Shown here: positions 58,081-64,000 of the stretch, piece after piece | Position numbering within the stretch: position 1 is the stretch's first letter | Layout of the letters: every line of letters begins with the position of its first letter | Assembly (NCBI GenBank): GCA_900550445.1 | Contig: URSF01000008.1 | Location: forward strand, 1 to 64,000 | Source: an uncultured Rhodospirillaceae bacterium | GTDB lineage: Bacteria > Pseudomonadota > Alphaproteobacteria > CAAGCB01 > CAG-977 | Direction: 5' to 3' | DNA: 64,000 bases | The notes under the pieces: model-generated | What the model saw: only the letters and a program-made list of their open reading frames with translations | Told to the model about the DNA's origin: nothing | Database searches by the model: none | Translations under genes and position numbers: made by a program

Positions 58081-59181
58081 TCATATTTTTTTTAGCATAT
58101 TTTTCAGAAGATTATATTTCTTCTTGTTTTTTTTGCATTTTTTTCCAAAAGTAATAATTGAAAGAATTCTATATACAATGCTTCCTCCCTTTAATACTTT
58201 TTTTATCAGTTTTGGGTTGTTCAAAATTTGATATGTAAGTCCTTCTTCGATTGAAGACAAATCTTCTTGATCATAAGGACGATTTGACCAGTCATAATAA
58301 GATCCTCTATTTCTTATCAATCTTTCAATTACGTCGTATTTCCCGAAATAAATAGAGGCCAAAACAATATTATGAATAATTTCTGCTCTTTTATTATCAA
58401 TTTCCATGCCGAAACGTTCCTGACATTCATCTAGAAAAGCCAAAAATGTTTCTCCTCTGTGCAACCAAAAACGGTTTGTTGAAAAAGGATCACAAAGCAG
58501 CCGACCGAACCAAATACCGTTTTTTTGAACACGCCATACGGACATTTCTTTTTTTATAAATCCGAAATTTCCTTTCTGCAAATGTGACAGGTGCATAAAC
58601 CAATCACCCGGATCTATATTACGTTTCGGCCACCAGTCCTCTATTTTATCGTCCGTCCTGTTAAATCGCCAGCGATACATAATACTGGCATTTGAAATAA
58701 AGTTTTCTTGTTCCAGCAGATCTTTTAAGGTAATAACATCAGGATTCCCGGGTATTTCAGGACATTTTACTATATCCGCATGAGAGCCATCTGAAAAAAC
58801 AGTTTTATGTTGATGGAAACAGCCTGCAAAATCAGGATGGGAATCTAAAAAATCAACCTGCATTTGCAGTTTATTCGGATCAGTCCAATAATCATCTCCT
58901 TCACAATTCGCAAAATATTCACAATCGACGGCTTTCCAGCTATCGGAATAATTTTCCTGAGCGTTTGTATTTACTGTTCGTAATAATGGTTTAATAATGT
59001 CGGGATATTTTTGGGCATATTCCTTAATAATTTCCTGAGTCCCATCGGTTGAAGCGTCATCATTCACATGAACTTCAAAAGGAAAGTTCGTTTTTTGCAT
59101 GACGAAACCTTCCAAGGCATCTCGAATATAATTTACTTGATTATACGTGCAGCAATTTACATAAACGCGAGGTTTGTTCAT
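58081..59181 (-). CDS. Glycosyltransferase family 2 protein
   Basis: 366 residues with a GT-A fold. RVYVNCCTYNQVNYIRDALEGFVMQ opens it; FEVHVNDDASTDGTQEII (nucleotide-binding Asp pair), DCEYFANCEGDDYWTDPNKLQ (DxD-like) and an acceptor part with WWPKRNIDPGDWFMHLSHLQ follow. The C-terminus ends in a short very basic helix (KKCKKNKKKYNLLKNMLKK) that may touch the membrane. Adds a sugar, unknown, to the growing glycan. Two bases after the GNAT gene. Confidence 0.9.
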   Translation of the reverse strand: MNKPRVYVNCCTYNQVNYIRDALEGFVMQKTNFPFEVHVNDDASTDGTQEIIKEYAQKYPDIIKPLLRTVNTNAQENYSDSWKAVDCEYFANCEGDDYWTDPNKLQMQVDFLDSHPDFAGCFHQHKTVFSDGSHADIVKCPEIPGNPDVITLKDLLEQENFISNASIMYRWRFNRTDDKIEDWWPKRNIDPGDWFMHLSHLQKGNFGFIKKEMSVWRVQKNGIWFGRLLCDPFSTNRFWLHRGETFLAFLDECQERFGMEIDNKRAEIIHNIVLASIYFGKYDVIERLIRNRGSYYDWSNRPYDQEDLSSIEEGLTYQILNNPKLIKKVLKGGSIVYRILSIITFGKKCKKNKKKYNLLKNMLKKI

Positions 59182-59183
59182 TT

Positions 59184-59726
59184 TTATTCACCCCTTACCC
59201 AATTGAAAAATTTTTCTTTTTGTGAATTAAAAATATCTTTTTTCAAAATAAAATATATTTCATTTTCATCTTCACCGACAACTTCGTGTCCTGTAATTTT
59301 ATGCCATCGAATGACTTTTTTATTTGTTTTCAAAACATCACACTTCTTTATTTCCATTCCCAAAACATTGAATGCGTATCCGTCACCCAACAAGGGGGCT
59401 TCCAGCATTTCTTCTGCAGAACTGCCGTCCTGCATTGCCCAACGACCTCCCGTATAAGAAGTTCCTTCAATGTTATAAATTGATGTCATACCGATCGGTT
59501 CATGATTTTTGTTTTCAATAATAAGTAGATATTCAGATTCGCTTTCCGTGCTTTTACGGATAAACGTTTTTTGTCGTTCAATATCGTTCAACACGGCGTG
59601 ACAAAAACATTTTGCTTTTTTGGGATTATTTCTTAAAGCCAACATAAATTCGGCATCTTGTTGTGTAGCCAAACGAAGATTGACAAATTTTCCTTGTAAT
59701 GTTTCCGGCTTTTGTAAAGTTTTCAT
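59184..59726 (-). CDS. GNAT-family acetyltransferase (copy 2)
   Basis: 180 residues from ATG 59726; a TTG two codons earlier overlaps the previous stop. GKFVNLRLATQQDAEFMLALRNNPKKAKCF, GMTSIYNIEGTSYTGGRWAMQDGS and YAFNVLGMEIKKCDVLKTNKKVIRWHKITG are the blocks shared with the gene at 61107. PseH/WbtP-type sugar N-acetyltransferases look like this: they acylate an amino sugar made by the neighbouring aminotransferase. Confidence 0.85.
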   Translation of the reverse strand: MKTLQKPETLQGKFVNLRLATQQDAEFMLALRNNPKKAKCFCHAVLNDIERQKTFIRKSTESESEYLLIIENKNHEPIGMTSIYNIEGTSYTGGRWAMQDGSSAEEMLEAPLLGDGYAFNVLGMEIKKCDVLKTNKKVIRWHKITGHEVVGEDENEIYFILKKDIFNSQKEKFFNWVRGE

Positions 59727-59728
59727 TT

Positions 59729-59947
59729 TCAACCTGTCAATTTATGATTCAATCGGTATCGGGGATTAAAAAATCTAAAATCCGCCGGAATAAAATTGAT
59801 TCTTTTTTGAATACCGCCGTCACCCCATAACCAATCAAAAGGTCCGGCTTTTTTTCTTAACTTCAAAACCAACATTGCTGCAGTCGGGCAAGCTTGTCCC
59901 GACGAAATAACCGCATCATATTGTTTCGGGTTTTCAGACGCAAACAT
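59729..59947 (-). CDS. Truncated DUF1796-like (papain-like peptidase) N-terminus
   Basis: 72 residues. YDAVISSGQACPTAAMLVLKLRKKAGPFDWLWGDGG matches the start of the DUF1796 putative cysteine peptidase family (ISLGxxCxxAxxL...R..xxPFDW), with the conserved cysteine. A full member is about 200 residues or more, so this is only the N-terminal third, and it is probably non-functional or a regulatory remnant. GAGAGGG precedes the ATG. A longer relative may be the gene that runs off the right edge. Confidence 0.6.
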   Translation of the reverse strand: MFASENPKQYDAVISSGQACPTAAMLVLKLRKKAGPFDWLWGDGGIQKRINFIPADFRFFNPRYRLNHKLTG

Positions 59948-59956
59948 CAAGCCCTC

Positions 59957-61090
59957 TCATTTTGCGTATTTTTTAACCATTTCAGCGACATATGTCACAT
60001 CGTCATGTGTTAAACGCATATGCAGGGGTAACGACAAAGTATGTTCGGAAGCGTGCAAAGAATTCGGACAGGTTCCTTTGGCATAAGCGTACATTTTGTA
60101 TTCAGTGTTATCACGATAATGAACGCCAGGGAAAATGCCGACTTCATTCAAAGAAAGCAATAATTCGTCTCTGTTTTCAACTAAAATCTGATATAAATGA
60201 CGTGAGGATTCACAATTTGGAGCGCACGGAATAGAACGAACTTTGTTGCAGTTTTCAAAGGCTGCATCATACCAACCAGCCATCGTGCGGCGATAAGCAT
60301 TATCTCTGTCCAAATATTTTAATGAAACCAAACCGATTGAAGCCATTATAGAATTACCGTGATCTTTATGTCCGATATATTCAACATCGTATTTCCATTT
60401 ATATGCACCGCCGCCGGCAGATCGAGCAAAAGTATCTTTGTTAATACCCAGCCATGATTTTTTACGCACAATTTCATCATTTTCGGCGTCTTTAAAACAG
60501 ATCATACCGCTATCGCCTGTCGGACAATTTTTAACAGCCTGATATGAATATATAATAACATCGGCATCTGTTCCGGGCAAAGAACCGTCCGTATAGCGTG
60601 TTCCCGCCATATGAGCCGCATCCAAAATTAGTTTTAAACCCCGTTCTTTACAAATTTTTGCAATATCGGCGTAGCGTCTGGTATTTCCGCCTAAACCAAC
60701 GAACATAACGGCCTTTGTTTTGGCGGTAATTCGTTCTTCAACGGATTTCGGGTCTAAACACAGGTATTCGTCAACATCTGCAAAAACGACTTTCATCTTG
60801 TTATATAAAATAGCATGATTCGTCGAAACGAATGTCATTGGTGTCGATATGATTTCGTCACCGTCCTGCCAACCGTTTTGTTCTTTTAAAACATTAACAG
60901 CCAAGTCTAATCCGACAGTTGCGGAATTTAAATAATGAGCATGGGGCAAACCAGTATATTCTTTCCATTTTTCTTCCAACTGAATGGTTTTAAAACCTAA
61001 TCCGGTCCATCCTTTTTCTAAGCATTCTCGAATTTCTTCTAAACATTCTTCTGTTCTGAAAGTAGGAACAAACAATTGAATTTGTTTCAT
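59957..61090 (-). CDS. DegT/DnrJ/EryC1-type sugar aminotransferase
   Basis: 377 residues of the PLP-dependent sugar aminotransferase family. GDEIISTPMTFVSTNHAILYNKMKVVFADVD, LILDAAHMAGTRYTDG (PLP aspartate region) and YSYQAVKNCPTGDSGMICF, where the lysine of AVKN forms the Schiff base. The enzyme transaminates a keto-sugar nucleotide. Next to a 3,4-ketoisomerase fusion it is probably an FdtB/QdtB-type 3-aminotransferase, giving dTDP-3-amino-3,6-dideoxyhexose. Confidence 0.9.
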   Translation of the reverse strand: MKQIQLFVPTFRTEECLEEIRECLEKGWTGLGFKTIQLEEKWKEYTGLPHAHYLNSATVGLDLAVNVLKEQNGWQDGDEIISTPMTFVSTNHAILYNKMKVVFADVDEYLCLDPKSVEERITAKTKAVMFVGLGGNTRRYADIAKICKERGLKLILDAAHMAGTRYTDGSLPGTDADVIIYSYQAVKNCPTGDSGMICFKDAENDEIVRKKSWLGINKDTFARSAGGGAYKWKYDVEYIGHKDHGNSIMASIGLVSLKYLDRDNAYRRTMAGWYDAAFENCNKVRSIPCAPNCESSRHLYQILVENRDELLLSLNEVGIFPGVHYRDNTEYKMYAYAKGTCPNSLHASEHTLSLPLHMRLTHDDVTYVAEMVKKYAK

Positions 61091-61106
61091 TTTTTTCTCC
61101 TTTTTT

Positions 61107-61640
61107 TTATAAAAGGTCTAAAAACCGCTGTTTGTTTTGATTAAACATGTCACGCGTCATTTCAAAAAAGATATCTTCTTTACCTTCTTTGATATAACGA
61201 GTTCCCCATATTTCATGGTAGCGCAGTACTTTTTTATTGTTTTTTCGGACGTCATAGTAATCTTTACGCAAATTCAGAACGTTAAAAGCGTAGTTCCATC
61301 CGAGAATAGAGCTTTCCAGAACTTCTTCCGGTAAAGAATGTTCAACCATACACCAACGACCGCTGGTAAATTCATCTTCATGAATATTATATATGGAAAC
61401 TGTCCCCAAAGGCGTTCCGTCTTTGCGTTCTATGATAAAATAGTATTCATTGTCCAAAGTCAGATATCGTTTGATATAATCAATTTGCTTTTGTAAATTA
61501 TTTTCTGTTTTATGAAGAAATTTTACCGCTTTACCTGTAGTGCGCAGCTGCAAGATAAAAGCCGCGTCGTCAATGGTTACTTCGCGCAGATTAACGTACT
61601 TTCCTTCGATCGGTTTGAAATCATGCGTATTTTTAATCAT
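61107..61640 (-). CDS. GNAT-family acetyltransferase (copy 1)
   Basis: 177 residues. GKYVNLREVTIDDAAFILQLRTTGKAVKFLHK, GTVSIYNIHEDEFTSGRWCMVEHSLPEE and YAFNVLNLRKDYYDVRKNNKKVLRYHEIWG. Paralogue of the gene at 59184. Overlaps the fusion gene by eight bases. Two related transferases suggest two amino groups or two acyl donors in the sugar. Confidence 0.85.
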   Translation of the reverse strand: MIKNTHDFKPIEGKYVNLREVTIDDAAFILQLRTTGKAVKFLHKTENNLQKQIDYIKRYLTLDNEYYFIIERKDGTPLGTVSIYNIHEDEFTSGRWCMVEHSLPEEVLESSILGWNYAFNVLNLRKDYYDVRKNNKKVLRYHEIWGTRYIKEGKEDIFFEMTRDMFNQNKQRFLDLL

Positions 61641-62499
61641 GAAGTTCCTCGTTTAGAAAAGTTTGATAATCCCGTATGTAATCAGCTTCGCTGTAATAAT
61701 CAGACGCCAGAACCAGCAATACGCAATCTGATGAAAAGTCGTGCATTTCCCGCCAGACAAGACCTTCAATAAACAGTCCCTTTGCCGGATGATCCAGTAA
61801 AAATTCTTCTGTTTTATTTTTGTACTCGCATTTGATTTTTACGCCGCCGGAAACGGCGATCAAAAGCTGCTTTAAATCCCGATGAGCGTGTTTGCCTCGA
61901 GACACACCTGTTTTTGTGTCAAAGATATAATAAACGCGTTTGACGTTAAACGGCAGATTTTTCCCGTTTTCCAATGCAATCAATGAACCGCGATCATCGC
62001 CATGAACGTCTAAGGACATTAAAGAGACTTTGGGGGCAGTTTTCTTTTGAGAAAATTGAATTGTATTGCCTATGACAACCGCATCGGCAGGAACGTTTTT
62101 CGTAACAACGGATCCGGCGCCGATAATTGAATTTTCCCCGATTGTTAATCCGGGAAGAATGGTCGCGTTCGCGCCGATCGACGCCCCTTTTTTTATCAAA
62201 GTCCTTTCTAACAGAAAGTGACTGTTACCGGAACGGGGATATCTGTCATTGCAAAAAGTGACGTTTGATCCGATAAAAACGTTGTCTTCCAATGTAATGC
62301 CGTTCCACAACTGAACGCCGCATTTGACCGTTACGTTGTTGCCGATCAAAACGTCATTTTCTATAAAACAATGCGAACAAATATTACAGCCCGAACCTAT
62401 CCGCGCATTTGGCAAAACGACGCAATATTGCCAGATCTTAGTGCTGTCCCCAATATTTTCAGATTGAACATCTGACAAAGAATGGATGAAAATACTCAT
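61633..62499 (-). CDS. Fused N-acetyltransferase / dTDP-sugar 3,4-ketoisomerase
   Basis: 288 residues. Residues 1-150 are a left-handed beta-helix of hexapeptide repeats (ARIGSGCNICSHCFIENDVLIGNNV, VFIGSNVTFCNDRYPRSG, GASIGANATILPGLTIGENSIIGAGSVVTKNVP), the FdtC/QdtC acetyltransferase type. From about 155 on, MSLDVHGDDRGSLIALENGKNLPF, RVYYIFDTKTGVSRGKHAHRDLKQLLIAVSGG and REMHDFSSDCVLLVLASDYYSEADYIRDY form a WxcM/FdtA cupin with the active histidines in GKHAHR. Similar to the bifunctional FdtD of Shewanella, so a 3-acetamido-3,6-dideoxyhexose is likely. ATGA overlap with the GT gene. Confidence 0.9.
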   Translation of the reverse strand: MSIFIHSLSDVQSENIGDSTKIWQYCVVLPNARIGSGCNICSHCFIENDVLIGNNVTVKCGVQLWNGITLEDNVFIGSNVTFCNDRYPRSGNSHFLLERTLIKKGASIGANATILPGLTIGENSIIGAGSVVTKNVPADAVVIGNTIQFSQKKTAPKVSLMSLDVHGDDRGSLIALENGKNLPFNVKRVYYIFDTKTGVSRGKHAHRDLKQLLIAVSGGVKIKCEYKNKTEEFLLDHPAKGLFIEGLVWREMHDFSSDCVLLVLASDYYSEADYIRDYQTFLNEELHD

Positions 62500-63380
62500 T
62501 TTTTTCCCCGGATAAAATTACGTACTTTTTTCCATTTGGCGCGCCAACCGAAACGTTTGCACCACTGCCGCTTCCACTGCTTTTTATATCCGTGAGTAAA
62601 GCAATATTCTTTTTCATGCTTGTAAATTTGATGATAAATTTCTAATGTTTTGGCTTTAAATTCGGGATTGGAAACTGTATTGTTTCCGTGCCAGCGATAA
62701 GAAAACAAAATTTCGGGAATATATTTATATTTGCCGATCTTGGTCAGCTGAAGATGCATATACCAATCTTCCAAAAAAATGCTTTCATCAAATTTACCGG
62801 CGTCAAGCATCGCTTGCCTTGAATATAAATATCCGTTCGGAATGTAATTCCCTTTTAACAAGTCCGCGTAAGAACCGAACTGCGGATGTCTGTTATCATC
62901 GGGATTGATATGCAATTCGTCTCCAAATGTTTTATAGACGGCCTGATTTTCGAGTACGATTTCTCTGTTTTTTCCCCAATAAACACGTTTTGAATCCGCA
63001 TCTATGATTTCGTTGTCTCCGACAGCCAGAACATAATCCGGATTCTTCATCAAAAAAGTGCAAAGCGTTTCTATCGCATGCGGTTTTGCAACGTCGTCAG
63101 ACGCTATCGTGAAAATATATTTTCCCCGCGCCATATCTATCAATTTATTGCCGGTGATTTTTGTTCCTTGATTTTTTTGCGTTTCAAAAACGACCCTGAC
63201 AAACCGTTTTTCACATTCGGGTTTCAGAGATTGCAAAATCTCAAAAGTCCTGTCTGTTGACCCGTCGTCAATGACCAGCAATTCGATGTTTTCATAAGTC
63301 TGCGCGATAATGGAGCGGATACATTCTTCGATGTATCGTTCATGGTTGTAAGCGGATATCGTTACGGAAACCAGATCCAT
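62496..63380 (-). CDS. Glycosyltransferase family 2 protein
   Basis: 294 residues of the GT-A fold. LVSVTISAYNHERYIEECIRSIIAQTYENIELLVIDDGSTDRTFEIL is the classic start, FTIASDDVAKPHAIETL holds the DxD-like metal site, and FDESIFLEDWYMHLQLTKIGKY includes the catalytic ED region. The basic end (KKQWKRQWCKRFGWRAKWKKVRNFIRGKK) could bind the membrane. Two bases after the gene at the right edge. Confidence 0.93.
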   Translation of the reverse strand: MDLVSVTISAYNHERYIEECIRSIIAQTYENIELLVIDDGSTDRTFEILQSLKPECEKRFVRVVFETQKNQGTKITGNKLIDMARGKYIFTIASDDVAKPHAIETLCTFLMKNPDYVLAVGDNEIIDADSKRVYWGKNREIVLENQAVYKTFGDELHINPDDNRHPQFGSYADLLKGNYIPNGYLYSRQAMLDAGKFDESIFLEDWYMHLQLTKIGKYKYIPEILFSYRWHGNNTVSNPEFKAKTLEIYHQIYKHEKEYCFTHGYKKQWKRQWCKRFGWRAKWKKVRNFIRGKK

Positions 63381-63382
63381 GT

Positions 63383-64000
63383 TTAATCTTCCTCGAACTT
63401 ATATTTTTTTGTTTTTTTGAGTTTGAATGCCGGCGCGAATTCTTTAAAAATTTTTTTCCAGGCTTTTCTGTCGTTTTTCTTGTCCGTTACTTTGTTTTCG
63501 GGCGTAAAAAAATCGACCCGCCGGATAAAAATATGTCCGTTCGCAAATTTACTTTCCGTCAATTCCGCAAAAGTTGATTTCTGCAGCACAATCAACAAAT
63601 CAAATTCATTTTTAATTTGCTGTTTAAGCGTTTCATACAGTTCCGTTACCTGCCGGCAAAAAACGTTTTCATCGGTTTCGTCATGAATTGAATATTTGTA
63701 AATATAGAGATTTTTTTTGCCGTCCCGGCCTATGGTTTTAAACTTTTCTTTTAAATAAGCCGTTCTGGTTGTTAAATCGGCTTTGTCCGCGTTCAAAGTT
63801 TCAATGTCTGTCGTATCTGTCATTTGAGTGCGGCCGTGAAAAAATACGGACGAATTCAGGTCTTTCCACATCGGGGGAACGGCTTCCCATTCGCCTGTGC
63901 CGATCCTGTCAAAATCTTTTAAAGCCCGGGTTAAAGTGGAGATATTTGTATTGTTCGTCCAGGAAAAAAGGCCGGATTCCACAAATCTGTACTGCTGGAA
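63383..64000 (-). CDS. Partial unknown protein (possibly DUF1796-like C-terminal part)
   Basis: Runs off the right edge: the frame stays open to 64000 (FQQYRFVESGLFSW), so the 5' part is missing. At least 206 residues. It includes YIYKYSIHDETDENVFCRQVTELYETLKQQ and FDLLIVLQKSTFAELTE, and a lysine-rich tail (FKLKKTKKYKFEED). A link to the DUF1796 fragment at 59729 is possible from place and general look, but is not shown by direct matches. Confidence 0.5.
   Translation of the reverse strand, partial: FQQYRFVESGLFSWTNNTNISTLTRALKDFDRIGTGEWEAVPPMWKDLNSSVFFHGRTQMTDTTDIETLNADKADLTTRTAYLKEKFKTIGRDGKKNLYIYKYSIHDETDENVFCRQVTELYETLKQQIKNEFDLLIVLQKSTFAELTESKFANGHIFIRRVDFFTPENKVTDKKNDRKAWKKIFKEFAPAFKLKKTKKYKFEED

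Overview
The window looks like chromosomal DNA of an alphaproteobacterium of moderate GC content. The psd-pssA pair, the MacAB/TolC-type exporter, lepA and the four tRNA genes with encoded CCA ends are Gram-negative core genes. An uncultured host-associated lineage is plausible, but the species cannot be fixed from sequence alone. There are no rRNA genes and no CRISPR array.

Region 1 (1-22065) is mostly core or ordinary accessory chromosome. It holds tRNA-Leu, an OmpA-like lipoprotein, tRNA-Pro, a LysM protein, psd-pssA, a four-gene exporter operon (TolC, MacA, MacB ATPase, MacB permease), a lipoprotein with the alkaline phosphatase fold but without its metal ligands, a MATE pump, two paralogous giant membrane proteins, a Tat-exported aldo/keto reductase, a LysR regulator fused to the end of an alpha/beta hydrolase, tRNA-Ser, lepA, marC and tRNA-Gln. 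Two of the tRNA genes (Pro and Ser) are followed by repeat units that carry a second copy of the tRNA 3' end, reminiscent of the E. coli tyrT/rtT arrangement.

Region 2 (about 22066-43561) is an integrative island in the 3' end of tRNA-Gln(CTG). A tyrosine integrase starts next to the tRNA, and a copy of the tRNA end and terminator marks the right edge. The left third carries a candidate replication module: an unknown protein, a hairpin with repeated ATCAAGCGAA motifs, a protein with HUH-type motifs (HIH and YxxK), and a compact UvrD-like helicase that overlaps it. A DUF4143-type ATPase cassette flanked by 20-bp palindromes and by decayed and intact copies of a second recombinase follows. The cargo includes a DUF3768/cysteine-peptidase-like pair, two unknown genes, and a seven-gene type I restriction-modification operon (half-HsdS, HsdM, OLD-family ATPase/nuclease, HsdS, HEPN-like unknown, HsdR, M48 metallopeptidase). 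Small orphan genes and an HTH regulator lie at the right end.

Region 3 (43562-45551) is the scar of a second, tandem element: an integrase collapsed by deletion between short direct repeats, then an orphan phage tail fibre and tail chaperone. A diverged inverted copy of the island's right end also sits far away, at 18232-18475.

Region 4 (45553-64000) is one long minus-strand operon for a surface glycan or its acyl decoration. It combines glycosyltransferases, a sugar aminotransferase, a fused acetyltransferase/3,4-ketoisomerase (Fdt/Qdt type) and GNAT enzymes with a small fatty-acid-like assembly line: two ketoacyl synthase III, two acyl carrier proteins, three SDR reductases, a VOC protein, an AMP-ligase, LuxE and LuxC homologues, and a split transketolase. 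The chemistry suggests a dedicated acyl or ketol building block added to a dideoxyamino sugar; the product is not known.
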